This document shows, one piece after another, positions 34,102 through 43,359 of a stretch of DNA of 64,000 bases (position 1 is the first letter of the stretch; the number at the start of each line of letters is the position of its first letter). The translations under genes and the position numbers were made by a program. The notes beneath the pieces were generated by a model. That model was given only the letters and a program-made list of their open reading frames with translations. It was not told where the DNA came from and ran no database searches. Source of the DNA: Burkholderia ubonensis (lineage in GTDB: Bacteria > Pseudomonadota > Gammaproteobacteria > Burkholderiales > Burkholderiaceae); NCBI RefSeq assembly GCF_001718695.1, contig NZ_CP013420.1, positions 1,612,001-1,676,000 of the forward strand, in the 5' to 3' direction.

Positions 34102-34869
34102 ATGATGCACGACGACCCGAACGAAGCCGGCCTGCCGCCGCACGACGACGCCATCCACGACGAAGCCGCCGCCGGCGACGACGCAGTCAATCCGCTGCAC
34201 CGCCGCCGCATCCGCAGCTTCGTGACCCGCGCCGGCCGCGTGTCGACCGGCCAGCGCCGCGCGCTCGACGACCTCGGCCCGCGCTTCGTCGTCCCGTACA
34301 CGCCGGAAACGCCGGACTGGAGCGCCGTGTTCGGCCGCAACGCGCCGCGCATCCTCGAAATCGGCTTCGGGATGGGCGCGTCGACCGCCGAAATCGCCGC
34401 GCACCGTCCGGACGACGACTTCCTCGGCGTCGAGGTGCACGAGCCGGGCGTCGGCGCGCTGCTCAAGCTGATCGGCGAGCAGGACCTGACGAACATCCGC
34501 ATCATCCAGCACGACGCGGTCGAAGTGCTCGAGCACATGCTCGCGCCGGACAGCCTCGACGGCGTGCACATCTTCTTCCCCGATCCGTGGCACAAGGCGC
34601 GGCATCACAAGCGCCGGCTGATCCAGCCGCCGCTCGTCAAGCTGCTCGCGTCGCGGCTGAAGCCCGGCGCGTACCTGCATTGCGCGACCGACTGGCAGAA
34701 CTACGCGGAACAGATGCTCGAAGTGCTCGGCGCCGAGCCGTCGCTCGAGAACACCGCCGACGGCTACGCGCCCCGCCCCGACTACCGCCCGGTGACGAAA
34801 TTCGAGCGGCGCGGGATCCGGCTCGGCCACGGCGTCTGGGACCTGATTTTCCGCAAGCGCGCAGGCTGA
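34102..34869 (+). CDS. trmB: tRNA (guanine-N7-)-methyltransferase
   Basis: Methylates G46 in the variable loop of tRNAs using S-adenosylmethionine. About 255 residues from ATG 34102 ([16 protein letters not shown]). An acidic/His-rich N-terminal extension of some 50 residues precedes the fold. SAM motif [14 protein letters not shown], then [12 protein letters not shown], and the TrmB signature [16 protein letters not shown] are all present. It lies directly behind tRNA-Gly and its terminator. Confidence 0.95.
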   Translation: MMHDDPNEAGLPPHDDAIHDEAAAGDDAVNPLHRRRIRSFVTRAGRVSTGQRRALDDLGPRFVVPYTPETPDWSAVFGRNAPRILEIGFGMGASTAEIAAHRPDDDFLGVEVHEPGVGALLKLIGEQDLTNIRIIQHDAVEVLEHMLAPDSLDGVHIFFPDPWHKARHHKRRLIQPPLVKLLASRLKPGAYLHCATDWQNYAEQMLEVLGAEPSLENTADGYAPRPDYRPVTKFERRGIRLGHGVWDLIFRKRAG

Positions 34870-34902
34870 TCGCCCCGCGTCACGCAAGCCGCACAAGCAA
34901 CG

Positions 34903-34934
34903 ACGGCCCGGCCGGCATCTGCCGGCCGGGCCGT
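34903..34934. terminator. Long GC hairpin between convergent trmB and uppP
   Basis: A perfect 14-bp stem (34903-34916 with 34921-34934) around an ATCT loop. No T-run follows, so it is a probable but not canonical terminator for the two convergent genes. Confidence 0.55.
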
Positions 34935-34994
34935 CCGTCATTGGGCTCGCCGAACCGCGCGTCAGGCGTCAGGACCGGCCTGCGCCGCCCCGCG

Positions 34995-35825
34995 TCACGC
35001 CCAGTTCAGCCAGCCGCTGTATCCGACCAGCAGCACGAACAGGCCGAACACGATCCGGTACCACGCGAACGCGGTGAAATCGTGCGACGCGACGTAACGC
35101 AGCAGCCAGCGCACGCACGCGAACGCGCTGACGAACGAAGCCGCGAGCCCCAGCGCGAACAGCCCGATCGAATCGACCGTGAACGCGTGCCAGTCCTTGA
35201 CGGTTTCGTAGAGCGTCGCGCCGAAGATGATCGGAATCGCGAGGAAGAACGAGAATTCGGTCGCGACGCGCCGGTCGAGGCCGAACAGCATCCCGCCGAT
35301 GATCGTCGAGCCCGAGCGCGACATGCCGGGAACCAGCGCGAAGCATTGCGCGAGGCCGACCTTGAACGCATCGAGCGGCGTCAGCGCATCGACCGACTGC
35401 ACGCGCGGCGCCTCGCCGCGCTCGCGCTGCCGGGCCTCGGCCCACAGGATGATCGCGCCGCCGACGACGAGCGCGAACGCGACCGGCACCGGCGAAAACA
35501 GCACCGCCTTGATCTTCTTCTCGAACAGCAGGCCGAGCGCGATCGCGGGAATCGTCGCGATCACGACGTTGAGCGCGAAGCGCCGCGCGTCGGGCCGGCT
35601 CGGCAGCCCGGCGACGACCGACACGATCCGGCGCCGATACTCCCAGCACACCGCGAGGATCGCGCCGAACTGGATCACGACGTCGAAGGTCTTCGCATGC
35701 GCATCGTCGAAACTCAGGAAGCTGCCCGCGACGATCAGGTGGCCGGTGCTCGACACCGGCAGGAATTCCGTCAGCCCCTCGACGACGCCGAGGATCAGTG
35801 TCTTGCAGATCAGTATCCAGTCCAT
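34995..35825 (-). CDS. uppP: Undecaprenyl-diphosphatase
   Basis: Recycles undecaprenyl diphosphate to the monophosphate lipid carrier for peptidoglycan and O-antigen synthesis; inner membrane, catalytic face outside. 276 residues. Diagnostic motifs are [19 protein letters not shown] near the N-terminus and [18 protein letters not shown] near residue 170, with about eight membrane segments. Also known as BacA, as overproduction gives bacitracin resistance. Confidence 0.96.
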   Translation of the reverse strand: MDWILICKTLILGVVEGLTEFLPVSSTGHLIVAGSFLSFDDAHAKTFDVVIQFGAILAVCWEYRRRIVSVVAGLPSRPDARRFALNVVIATIPAIALGLLFEKKIKAVLFSPVPVAFALVVGGAIILWAEARQRERGEAPRVQSVDALTPLDAFKVGLAQCFALVPGMSRSGSTIIGGMLFGLDRRVATEFSFFLAIPIIFGATLYETVKDWHAFTVDSIGLFALGLAASFVSAFACVRWLLRYVASHDFTAFAWYRIVFGLFVLLVGYSGWLNWA

Positions 35826-35905
35826 CCGTGGCCCAGTTTCGAAGTGATCGAAGAAATGGGCCACGCACTCGCCGCGGCCCGCCCCCGGCCGCGCGCGGCG
35901 CATCG

Positions 35906-36487
35906 TCACTTCTCGACGATCGCCACGCGTATGCCGTTTGTAAGAATTGTGATTGTACCGGGTTCGTAATTCACGCCGGCGAATTGCAGCTGTTCCGGCT
36001 TGAACGTGTAGATCGGATAGTCGGTCAGCAACTGGGTGGCGATCATGCCGGCGGCCGCGCCGATCTGCTGCGCGTACATCTGCGCGTCGCCGTCGAGCGT
36101 CAGGTTGTCGACGGCCGGCGCCTTGATCACGACCGAGCGGCTCGGCGCGTCGTACGCAAGCTGGCCGGAAACGGTGAACTTGCCGTTGACCGGCGCGCGC
36201 AGGAACGGGCTCACGAAGTGCGCGTCGACCTGCACGGCGATGCGGTTCTGGTCCGGCAGCAGCCCGACGACCGGATTCGCGAGCGATACGTCGAGCACCG
36301 GCGCGACGGTCTTCTGGTACGGGAACTTGCGCGCGACCGCCTTCTGCGCGTCGCCGCGCGAGAACGTGTAGTGGTCGGGAATGAACGGGAACGTCGACGC
36401 GCACGCGGCGAGCGACGCCGACACGCCGACGGCGGCGGTGCATGCGATGAGGAAGCGGCGCCGACTGGACGCGCGGCTGGCGGTCAT
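35906..36487 (-). CDS. DUF1439 lipoprotein
   Basis: A 193-residue exported protein. The N-terminus [22 protein letters not shown] carries a twin-arginine-like start and a lipobox LAAC, so it is a lipoprotein anchored after Cys 28. The rest is the DUF1439/YceB-like fold ([56 protein letters not shown]). YceB-like proteins may bind lipid-like ligands; function unproved. Located between uppP and the YkgJ-type gene, same strand. Confidence 0.88.
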   Translation of the reverse strand: MTASRASSRRRFLIACTAAVGVSASLAACASTFPFIPDHYTFSRGDAQKAVARKFPYQKTVAPVLDVSLANPVVGLLPDQNRIAVQVDAHFVSPFLRAPVNGKFTVSGQLAYDAPSRSVVIKAPAVDNLTLDGDAQMYAQQIGAAAGMIATQLLTDYPIYTFKPEQLQFAGVNYEPGTITILTNGIRVAIVEK

Positions 36488-36589
36488 GCTGAATCTCCTA
36501 TGCTTGCCGAAATGGGCGCCTGGTCGATCGGGGGCGGCGCCCGGCCAATGATGCCAGGCCCATGCTCGCGCTCCGGCCCCATGCCGATG

Positions 36590-36895
36590 TCAGCGCGGCT
36601 GTGACGGCTGCGTCGCGGTTTCGAGCCGGGCGAGCCACGCGAGTGCGTCGGCACGCGACGCGCCGCACATCTCGGCCGACGGCTGCAGCCCCGAGCAGCA
36701 CGCGGGCCGCTCGGGCCGGCCGAAGATCGCACAGCGCAGGTCGTCGCCGAGCTGCGCGCAGCGCACGCCGGCCGGCTTGCCGCCGGGCATCCCCGGAATC
36801 GGGCTGGAAATCGACGGCGCGATGCAGCACGCGCCGCAAGCCTCGCGGCACGCGTGGGGCGGCGGAACTTCGGCGGGCGCCGGGCGGACGGGCAT
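36590..36895 (-). CDS. YkgJ-family Cys-cluster protein
   Basis: About 101 residues. It has the cysteine pattern of the YkgJ/Fe-S-like zinc- or iron-binding group: [14 protein letters not shown], then [36 protein letters not shown] chose ATG 36895 ([20 protein letters not shown]); the frame is open to 37012 and the true start is not certain. The product may chelate a metal or bind an Fe-S cluster, role unknown. Confidence 0.8.
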   Translation of the reverse strand: MPVRPAPAEVPPPHACREACGACCIAPSISSPIPGMPGGKPAGVRCAQLGDDLRCAIFGRPERPACCSGLQPSAEMCGASRADALAWLARLETATQPSQPR

Positions 36896-37052
36896 TTCGA
36901 CGGGCAACTCGGCTCTCTCGAACGGAACGACGGCAACAACGCGGCGCCGCACCTCGAGGCTGGCCGCCGCACCCCGCATTGTGCCATCCCCGGCTGCGAC
37001 GTTATTACACAATGCGGACGAATCGCGCGTTTATATACTCGTAAGCATCTAA

Positions 37053-38453
37053 ATGCGCGAGACCGCGATGAGCTCAGCCGACACCTTGTTCCGTCCCGAT
37101 CTGCTCGCGAAGTACGGCGCGAACGGGCCGCGCTACACGTCGTACCCGACGGCGCTGCAGTTCCGCGACGACTTCGACACGGCCGACTACGTGCGCGCGG
37201 CCGGCGACCCGGGTGCGTCGTCGAGCGAGCTGTCGCTCTACTTTCACATCCCGTTCTGCAACACGGCCTGCTTCTACTGCGGCTGCAACAAGATCGCGAC
37301 CGGCAACCGCCGCCGCGCGCGCCCGTATCTCGACCAGCTCAAGCGCGAGATGGCGCTGCAGGCCGCGCTGTTCGACCCGGCGCGCCCGGTCACGCAGCTG
37401 CACTGGGGCGGCGGCACGCCGACCTTCCTGTCCGACGACGAAACGGCCGAGCTGATGGCGGCGACCCGCGAGCATTTCACGCTGGCGCAGGACGCCGACG
37501 CCGAGTTCTCGATCGAGATCGATCCGCGCACGGTCACGCCGGCGACGCTCGTCCACCTGCGCACGATCGGCTTCAACCGGCTGAGCCTCGGCGTGCAGGA
37601 TTTCGATCCGGCGGTGCAGCAGGCGATCAACCGCATCCAGCCGCTCGCGATGACGGCCGACCTGCTGAGCGCCGCGCGCACGACCGGCTACCAGTCGGTC
37701 AGCGTGGACCTGATCTACGGGCTGCCGCACCAGACCGTGGCGAGCTTCGGCCGCACGCTCGAGACGATCATCGAGCTCGCGCCGGACCGGCTGTCGGTGT
37801 TCGGCTACGCGCACATGCCGCACCTGTTCAAGATGCAGCGGCAGATCGACGACGCCGCGCTGCCGCCGCCCGCGACACGCGTCGCGCTGCTCGGGCTCGC
37901 GATCGAGATGCTGACGGCGGCGGGCTACGTGTACATCGGCATGGACCACTTCGCGCGGCCGGGCGACGAACTGGTGGCGGCCCAGCAAAACGGCACGCTG
38001 CAGCGCAATTTCCAGGGCTACAGCACGCGCGCGGACACCGACCTGATCGGCATCGGCGTGTCGTCGATCGGCAAGGTCGGCGACGTCTACGCGCAGAACG
38101 CGAAGGACCTGCCCGCGTACGGCCCGGCGCTCGACGCGGGCCGGCTGCCGGTCGCGCGCGGCGTGCGGCTCACTGCCGACGACCGGCTGCGCCGCGACGT
38201 GATCACGCAGCTGATGTGCAACCTCGAACTGCCGTTCTCGCACGTCGAGGCCGCGCACGGCATCCGCTTCGCCGACCATTTCGCGCGCGAGCTGGACGCG
38301 CTGCGCGAATTCGAGCGCGACGCTCTGCTGAGCATCGCCGGCGACCGCCTGACGATCCATCCGGCCGGCCGGATGGTCGTGCGCAACATCGCGATGGCGT
38401 TCGACGCGTATCTCGCCCACACGCCGCGGCAGCGCTACTCGCGCACGGTCTGA
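37053..38453 (+). CDS. hemN: Oxygen-independent coproporphyrinogen III oxidase
   Basis: Radical-SAM enzyme that decarboxylates coproporphyrinogen III in haem synthesis without oxygen. 466 residues. The cluster motif CNTACFYCGCNK lies near residue 70 following the SLYFHIPF strand; HWGGGTPTFLS and QSVSVDLIYGLPHQTVASF are further family signatures, and the C-terminal HemN domain is present (MDHFARPGDELVAAQ). ATG 37053 or 37068 could be the start. No FNR-type palindrome was found just upstream. A probable promoter TATACT at 37032-37037 precedes it. Confidence 0.95.
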   Translation: MRETAMSSADTLFRPDLLAKYGANGPRYTSYPTALQFRDDFDTADYVRAAGDPGASSSELSLYFHIPFCNTACFYCGCNKIATGNRRRARPYLDQLKREMALQAALFDPARPVTQLHWGGGTPTFLSDDETAELMAATREHFTLAQDADAEFSIEIDPRTVTPATLVHLRTIGFNRLSLGVQDFDPAVQQAINRIQPLAMTADLLSAARTTGYQSVSVDLIYGLPHQTVASFGRTLETIIELAPDRLSVFGYAHMPHLFKMQRQIDDAALPPPATRVALLGLAIEMLTAAGYVYIGMDHFARPGDELVAAQQNGTLQRNFQGYSTRADTDLIGIGVSSIGKVGDVYAQNAKDLPAYGPALDAGRLPVARGVRLTADDRLRRDVITQLMCNLELPFSHVEAAHGIRFADHFARELDALREFERDALLSIAGDRLTIHPAGRMVVRNIAMAFDAYLAHTPRQRYSRTV

Positions 38454-38528
38454 GCGGGGCGCCGGCCGCGCACGCGCGGCCGGTTGTTGATAAAGTGTGG
38501 GCCTCATGTCCGCAGCAGAACCCGCACC

Positions 38529-38786
38529 ATGCGCACCACCAAGGCGACCCACGCGGTCGAACGCCTGAAAACCCGCTCCGGCAACCCGCACCTCGCGGCG
38601 GTCGCGATGCCCGGCGGCCTGTTCTACCTCGTCGACCGCTCGAGTGGCGCCGCCGAAAAGCGCTGCGAGCCGCTGCCGCTCGACGAATTCGTCAAGTTCG
38701 TCGACGACCTTGGCCCCAAAAAACCGCGCAAGGCCAGCAAGCTCGACCTCGCGTTCGAGGCGCAGATCAAGAACAGCAAGCGATAA
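38529..38786 (+). CDS. Conserved hypothetical protein, 85 residues
   Basis: MRTTKATHAVERLKTRSGNPHLAAVAMPGG from the ATG at 38529, ending in a basic, Lys-rich tail (KKPRKASKLDLAFEAQIKNSKR). The sequence LFYLVDRSSGAAEKRCEPLPLDEFVKFVDDL looks like a small beta-hairpin domain. No function recognised. It lies between hemN and the methyltransferase. Confidence 0.6.
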   Translation: MRTTKATHAVERLKTRSGNPHLAAVAMPGGLFYLVDRSSGAAEKRCEPLPLDEFVKFVDDLGPKKPRKASKLDLAFEAQIKNSKR

Positions 38787-38878
38787 GCTGCATTGCAGGG
38801 CTTCCGAAGGCTGGCCGGCCACCCGGTTTGGTACAATCGAAAAGTTTCTCTATCCCCGCTGATAGCCGACCAGGCTGC

Positions 38879-39541
38879 ATGACCACCATGAATATCGAAC
38901 AAGCGCGTTTCAACATGATCGAACAGCAGATCCGTCCGTGGGACGTCCTGGATCTGGAAGTTCTGGGCCTGCTGTCGATCGTCAAGCGTGAGAATTTCGT
39001 CCCGGCCGCATACCGCGACCTGGCATTCGCCGATCTCGAGCTGCCGCTGCCGGGCGGTCACAAGATGCTGTTCCCGCGCGTCGAGGCGCGCGTGCTGCAG
39101 GAGCTCGCGGTGAAGAAGCACGAGAACGTGCTGCTGATCGGCGCGGGCTCGGGTTACCTGGCCGCGCTGTTCGCGGCGCGCGCGCAGCACGTGACGGCCA
39201 TCGACATCGATCCGGTGGTCGCGAAGCTCGCGGAAGACAACCTGCGCAACAACGGCGTGACGAACGTCGAAGTCGCGCTCGGCGACGGCTCGCGCGGCTG
39301 GCCGGCGAAGGCGCCGTACGACGTGATCTGCGTCGCGGGCGGCCTGCCCGTCGTGCCGCAGGAGATGCTCGAGCAGCTCAAGGTCGGCGGCCGCCTGTCG
39401 GCGTTCGTCGGCGGCCGTCCGGTGATGAAGGCGCAGGTCATCACGCGCATCGACGACACGCAGTATCGCGTCGCCGACGTGTTCGAAACCTACGTCGACC
39501 ACCTCGTCAACGCGATCGAACCGTCGCGCTTCAAGTTCTGA
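38879..39541 (+). CDS. Protein-L-isoaspartate O-methyltransferase family protein
   Basis: A 220-residue SAM-dependent methyltransferase. Markers are FNMIEQQIRPWDVLDLEVLGLL at the N-terminus, KRENFVPAAYRDLAFADLELPLPGGHKML, the SAM loop LLIGAGSGYLAALFAAR and the late IDPVVAKLAEDNLRNNGVTNVEVALGDGSRGW. In PCM enzymes the glycine-rich loop is EIGTGSGYQAA; here it is LIGAGSGYLAA, so the precise substrate may not be isoaspartate. ATG at 38879 or 38888. Followed by a rhodanese after eight bases, with which it is probably co-transcribed. Confidence 0.85.
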   Translation: MTTMNIEQARFNMIEQQIRPWDVLDLEVLGLLSIVKRENFVPAAYRDLAFADLELPLPGGHKMLFPRVEARVLQELAVKKHENVLLIGAGSGYLAALFAARAQHVTAIDIDPVVAKLAEDNLRNNGVTNVEVALGDGSRGWPAKAPYDVICVAGGLPVVPQEMLEQLKVGGRLSAFVGGRPVMKAQVITRIDDTQYRVADVFETYVDHLVNAIEPSRFKF

Positions 39542-39549
39542 GCTCCATC

Positions 39550-39873
39550 ATGCAGATCCTGACGCCCGCGATGCTCGCGGACTGGCTCGCCGACAAGACC
39601 CGCCCCGCGCCCGTCGTGCTCGACGTGCGCGAGCCGTGGGAAATCGCGACCGCGCAGATCGCGGGCAGCGTGTCGATCCCGATGCAGCAGATTCCCGCGC
39701 GCAGCGAGGAGCTGGACGACGAAGCGGAGATCGTCTGCGTGTGCCATCACGGGATGCGCAGCGCGCAGGTCGCGATGTTCCTCGAATCGCGCGGCTTCAC
39801 GAAGCTCTACAACCTGCAGGGCGGGATCGACGCGTGGTCGCGCGACGTCGATCCGGCCGTGCCGCGGTACTGA
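39550..39873 (+). CDS. Rhodanese-like sulfurtransferase
   Basis: A single-domain rhodanese of 107 residues. VVLDVREPWEIATAQIAGSVSIPMQQIP is the standard opening and the active-site loop is CHHGMRS (Cys about residue 65). It would transfer sulfane sulfur or act in redox signalling. Starts eight bases after the upstream methyltransferase. Confidence 0.92.
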   Translation: MQILTPAMLADWLADKTRPAPVVLDVREPWEIATAQIAGSVSIPMQQIPARSEELDDEAEIVCVCHHGMRSAQVAMFLESRGFTKLYNLQGGIDAWSRDVDPAVPRY

Positions 39874-40036
39874 CCTTCCGCGCGGCGCGTCATGCGCCGC
39901 CACGCCGACCGCTCGCCGCGGTCGCACCGATTCGCCGAACGGGCGCGCATTGCGCGCCCGTTTCATTTCCGCCGACGGTTGCCGCCCTATCGTCGCCTGT
40001 CGCGCCCTCTCCTGCCCCGTCCCGCCCCGTCCGAGC

Positions 40037-40051
40037 GCACGTGATGCGTGC
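40037..40051. promoter_or_regulatory. NtrC-like upstream activating site
   Basis: GCAC-GTGATGC-GTGC: the two half-sites of the known NtrC pattern GCAC-N7-GTGC, about 150 bases upstream of the sigma-54 promoter, a usual distance for enhancer binding. Confidence 0.5.
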
Positions 40052-40188
40052 GCCCGCACGCGGATGCACCATTTCCGCCCGCCCGAGCGCACCGCGACGG
40101 ATCGCCGATGCCGCACGACGCGCCACGCGCACCGCACCGACGCCCCGCATCGCGCCGTAACGGCACGCCGGGCGTGCATCGACACGAC

Positions 40189-40204
40189 TGGCACATGCCT
40201 TGCG
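40189..40204 (+). promoter_or_regulatory. Sigma-54 promoter of the urea transporter operon
   Basis: TGGCAC (40189-40194), five bases, TTGC (40200-40203): an exact match to the -24/-12 pattern TGGCAC-N5-TTGC. Start of transcription would be about 40215, 50 bases before urtA. It implies nitrogen-limited, NtrC-activated expression. Confidence 0.78.
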
Positions 40205-40264
40205 TTACACGGATGCCGGCGCCGTCCACGGCGCACACACATCCAACACGTCAGGGGAAACTCG

Positions 40265-41572
40265 ATGAAACGTCGCAGTCTGTTGAAGTTCGGATCGATG
40301 GCCGGCGCGCTCGCGCTCGCGGGCAAGAGCCCGTTCGCCCGCGCGGCCGATGCGGGCAGCGGCCCGATCAAGGTCGGCATCCTGCATTCGCTGTCCGGCA
40401 CGATGGCGATCTCCGAGACGTCGCTGAAGGACACCGCGCTGATGACGATCGCCGACATCAACAAGAGCGGCGGCGTACTGGGCCGCAAGCTCGAGCCGGT
40501 CGTCGTCGATCCCGCGTCGAACTGGCCGCTGTTCGCGGAGAAGGCGCGGCAGCTCCTCACGCAGGACAAGGTCGCGTGCGTGTTCGGCTGCTGGACCTCG
40601 GTGTCGCGCAAGTCGGTGCTGCCCGTGTTCGAGGAGCTGAACGGCCTGCTCTACTATCCGGTGCAGTACGAGGGCGAGGAAATGTCGCGCAACGTGTTCT
40701 ATACGGGCGCCGCGCCGAACCAGCAGGCGATTCCCGCGGTCGAGTACCTGATGAGCGCGGAAGGCGGCGGCGCGAAGCGCTTCTTCCTGCTCGGCACCGA
40801 CTACGTGTATCCGCGCACGACCAACAAGATCCTGCGTGCGTTCCTCAAATCGAAGGGCGTGAAGGAGGCCGACATTCAGGAGGTCTACACGCCGTTCGGC
40901 CACAGCGATTACCAGACCATCGTCGCGAACATCAAGAACTTCTCGCAAGGCGGCAAGACGACCGTGATCTCGACGATCAACGGCGACTCGAACGTGCCGT
41001 TCTACAAGGAGCTCGGCAACCAGGGGATCAAGGCAACCGACGTGCCGGTCGTCGCGTTCTCGGTCGGCGAGGAAGAGCTGCGCGGGATCGACACGAAGCC
41101 GCTCGTCGGGCATCTCGCCGCGTGGAACTACTTCATGTCGGTGAAGAACCCGTCGAACACGAAATTCAAGGAGCAGTTCGCCGCGTGGGTGAAGGCGAAC
41201 AACCTGCCCGGCGGCGCGAAGCGCGTGACCAACGACCCGATGGAAGCGACCCTCGTCGGCATCCACATGTGGAAGCAGGCGGTCGAGAAGGCGAAGAGCA
41301 CCGACGTCGACAAGGTGCGCATCGCGATGATCGGCCAGAGCGTCACCGCGCCGTCCGGCTTCACGCTGACGATGGACGGCAACCATCACCTGCACAAGCC
41401 GGTGATGATCGGCGAGATCCGCGGCGACGGGCAGTTCAACGTCGTGTGGAAGACCAAGACCGCGATTCGCGCGCAGCCGTGGAGCCCGTTCATCGCGGGC
41501 AACCAGGGCAAGCCGGACGTCGTCAGCTCGATTCCGGCGTTCCTGCGCCGGCAGCGCGCGGCGCTGGCCTGA
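40265..41572 (+). CDS. urtA: Urea ABC transporter substrate-binding protein
   Basis: Periplasmic urea-binding protein of 435 residues. The leader MKRRSLLKFGSMAGALALAGKSPFARAAD is exported (twin-arginine-like RRS plus hydrophobic core, cleavage near ARA). The mature part has the Leu/Ile/Val-binding fold with typical UrtA segments: IKVGILHSLSGTMAISETSLKDTALM, CVFGCWTSVSRKSVLPVFEELNGLLYYPVQYEGEE and NHHLHKPVMIGEI. It heads the urt operon behind a sigma-54 promoter; transporter and urease genes downstream confirm urea. Confidence 0.96.
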   Translation: MKRRSLLKFGSMAGALALAGKSPFARAADAGSGPIKVGILHSLSGTMAISETSLKDTALMTIADINKSGGVLGRKLEPVVVDPASNWPLFAEKARQLLTQDKVACVFGCWTSVSRKSVLPVFEELNGLLYYPVQYEGEEMSRNVFYTGAAPNQQAIPAVEYLMSAEGGGAKRFFLLGTDYVYPRTTNKILRAFLKSKGVKEADIQEVYTPFGHSDYQTIVANIKNFSQGGKTTVISTINGDSNVPFYKELGNQGIKATDVPVVAFSVGEEELRGIDTKPLVGHLAAWNYFMSVKNPSNTKFKEQFAAWVKANNLPGGAKRVTNDPMEATLVGIHMWKQAVEKAKSTDVDKVRIAMIGQSVTAPSGFTLTMDGNHHLHKPVMIGEIRGDGQFNVVWKTKTAIRAQPWSPFIAGNQGKPDVVSSIPAFLRRQRAALA

Positions 41573-41738
41573 TGCGGCACGGGGCGCCGCGCGAACGCGT
41601 GGCGCTCCCGGTCGCGGCGGTTCGCCGTCGCAGCACGCCGGCTTCAGCCGCGAGCGCAGTCGCGAACCGTCACCGCGCCCGTCGACGCCCCGGCATCGCC
41701 GTACGAGACCTCTTCCCCACGTCTGCCAGGACTTCCCG

Positions 41739-43358
41739 ATGCCCACACTCCTCCGCCGCGCCGCCGTCGCGCTCGTTGCGTGCACCGCCCTCGCCGGCGC
41801 CGCGCCGCGCACGGCCTTCGCGCTGACGGCCGCCGACACCGCCGCGCTCGCCGGCGACGACTTCGACGCGAAGACTGCCGCGATCGAACGGCTCGCCTCC
41901 GACCCCGATCCGCACGCCGTGACGCTGCTCGATGCGCTGTCGTCCGGCGACGCGCTCGCGACCGGCGACGGCCGCATCCTGATCCAGACCGGCGACGCCG
42001 CGCACGACGCGCTGACGCAAGCCGCCGCGCAGCCCGGCGACGCGCAGCCAGTGATGCTCAACAATCTGCTGCGCACGAAGATCGCCGCCGCGCTGTCGGG
42101 CCGCGCGCTCGCGTCGCCGGACGTCGCGGCGCGCCGCGACGCGATCGACGCGCTGCTGAAGTCGCCCGATCCCGCGCTGAAGCCGATGATCGACCGCGCC
42201 CGCGCGAACGAGACCGACCCGTCGCTGAAGCGCCGTCTCGACGCGCTGTGGGCGATCGCCGCGCTGCACGATGCCGATCCGGCGAAGCGTCTCGACGCGG
42301 TGCGGCTCGTCGCCGCGCGCAGCGATCTCGACATGATCGAGCAGTTGCGCCCGCTCGTCGCGAAGAACGCCGACGGCAGCTTCGCGGAACCCGACGCGCG
42401 CGTGCGCGACGCCGCGCAGCAGGGGCTCGACGCGCTGCACGCATTGCAGCGCCGCGGCGAGATCGCAGGCACCGTGTTCGCGGGCCTGTCGCTCGGCAGC
42501 GTGCTGCTGCTCGCGGCGCTCGGCCTCGCGATCACCTACGGCCTGATCGGCGTGATCAACATGGCGCACGGCGAATTCCTGATGATCGGCGCGTATGCGA
42601 CCTACGTCGTGCAGACGCTGGTGCAGCGCTTCGCGCCGGCCGCGTTCGACTGGTATCCGCTCGTCGCGGTGCCCGCGTCGTTCGCCGCGGCCGCGCTGGT
42701 CGGCATCGTGCTGGAGCGGCTCGTGCTGCGGCACCTGTACGGCCGCCCGCTCGAGACGCTGCTCGCGACCTTCGGCGTGAGCCTGATCCTGATCCAGGCG
42801 ATGCGGATGCTGTTCGGCGCGCAGAACGTGCAGGTCGTGAACCCGTCGTGGATGAGCGGCGGCGTGACCGTGATGCAGAACCTGATCCTGCCGTACAACC
42901 GGCTCGTGATCCTCGCGTTCGCGCTCGCGGTGGTGTTCGTCGCATGGGCCGTGCTGACGAAAACGCGGCTCGGCCTGTTCGTGCGCGCGGTCACGCAGAA
43001 CCGCCGGATGGCCGCGTGCGTCGGCGTGAAGACCGCGCGCGTCGACGCGTATGCGTTCGCGTTCGGCGCGGGCATCGCGGGCCTCGGCGGCTGCGCGCTG
43101 TCGCAGATCGGCAACGTCGGCCCGGATCTCGGCCAGAACTACATCATCGATTCGTTCATGGCCGTCGTGCTCGGCGGCGTCGGGCAGATCGCCGGCACCG
43201 TGCTCGGCGGCTTCGGGCTCGGCCTCGTCAGCAAGGCGATCGAGCCGTTCTGGGGCGCGGTGCTCGCGAAGATCGCGGTGCTCGTGATGATCGTGCTGTT
43301 CATCCAGAAACGTCCGCAGGGCATGTTCGCCCTGAAGGGACGCAGCGCGGAGGCATAA
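41739..43358 (+). CDS. urtB: Urea ABC transporter permease UrtB
   Basis: A 539-residue permease. A signal-like hydrophobic start (RRAAVALVACTALAGAAPRTAFAL) is followed by a soluble periplasmic extension of about 220 residues (TAADTAALAGDDFDAKTAAIERLASDPDPH), normal for UrtB, then about eight membrane segments of the branched-chain amino acid permease fold (LGLAITYGLIGVINMAHGEFLMIGAYATYV). Ends in KRPQGMFALKGRSAEA. It forms the membrane channel with UrtC. Confidence 0.94.
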   Translation: MPTLLRRAAVALVACTALAGAAPRTAFALTAADTAALAGDDFDAKTAAIERLASDPDPHAVTLLDALSSGDALATGDGRILIQTGDAAHDALTQAAAQPGDAQPVMLNNLLRTKIAAALSGRALASPDVAARRDAIDALLKSPDPALKPMIDRARANETDPSLKRRLDALWAIAALHDADPAKRLDAVRLVAARSDLDMIEQLRPLVAKNADGSFAEPDARVRDAAQQGLDALHALQRRGEIAGTVFAGLSLGSVLLLAALGLAITYGLIGVINMAHGEFLMIGAYATYVVQTLVQRFAPAAFDWYPLVAVPASFAAAALVGIVLERLVLRHLYGRPLETLLATFGVSLILIQAMRMLFGAQNVQVVNPSWMSGGVTVMQNLILPYNRLVILAFALAVVFVAWAVLTKTRLGLFVRAVTQNRRMAACVGVKTARVDAYAFAFGAGIAGLGGCALSQIGNVGPDLGQNYIIDSFMAVVLGGVGQIAGTVLGGFGLGLVSKAIEPFWGAVLAKIAVLVMIVLFIQKRPQGMFALKGRSAEA

Positions 43359-43359
43359 G

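Larger units (their letters stand above)
39874..40264 (+). other. Regulatory region upstream of urtA
   Basis: 391 bases, no gene. It contains an NtrC-like inverted repeat and a sigma-54 promoter described separately. Open frames here are antisense shadows. Confidence 0.5.
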
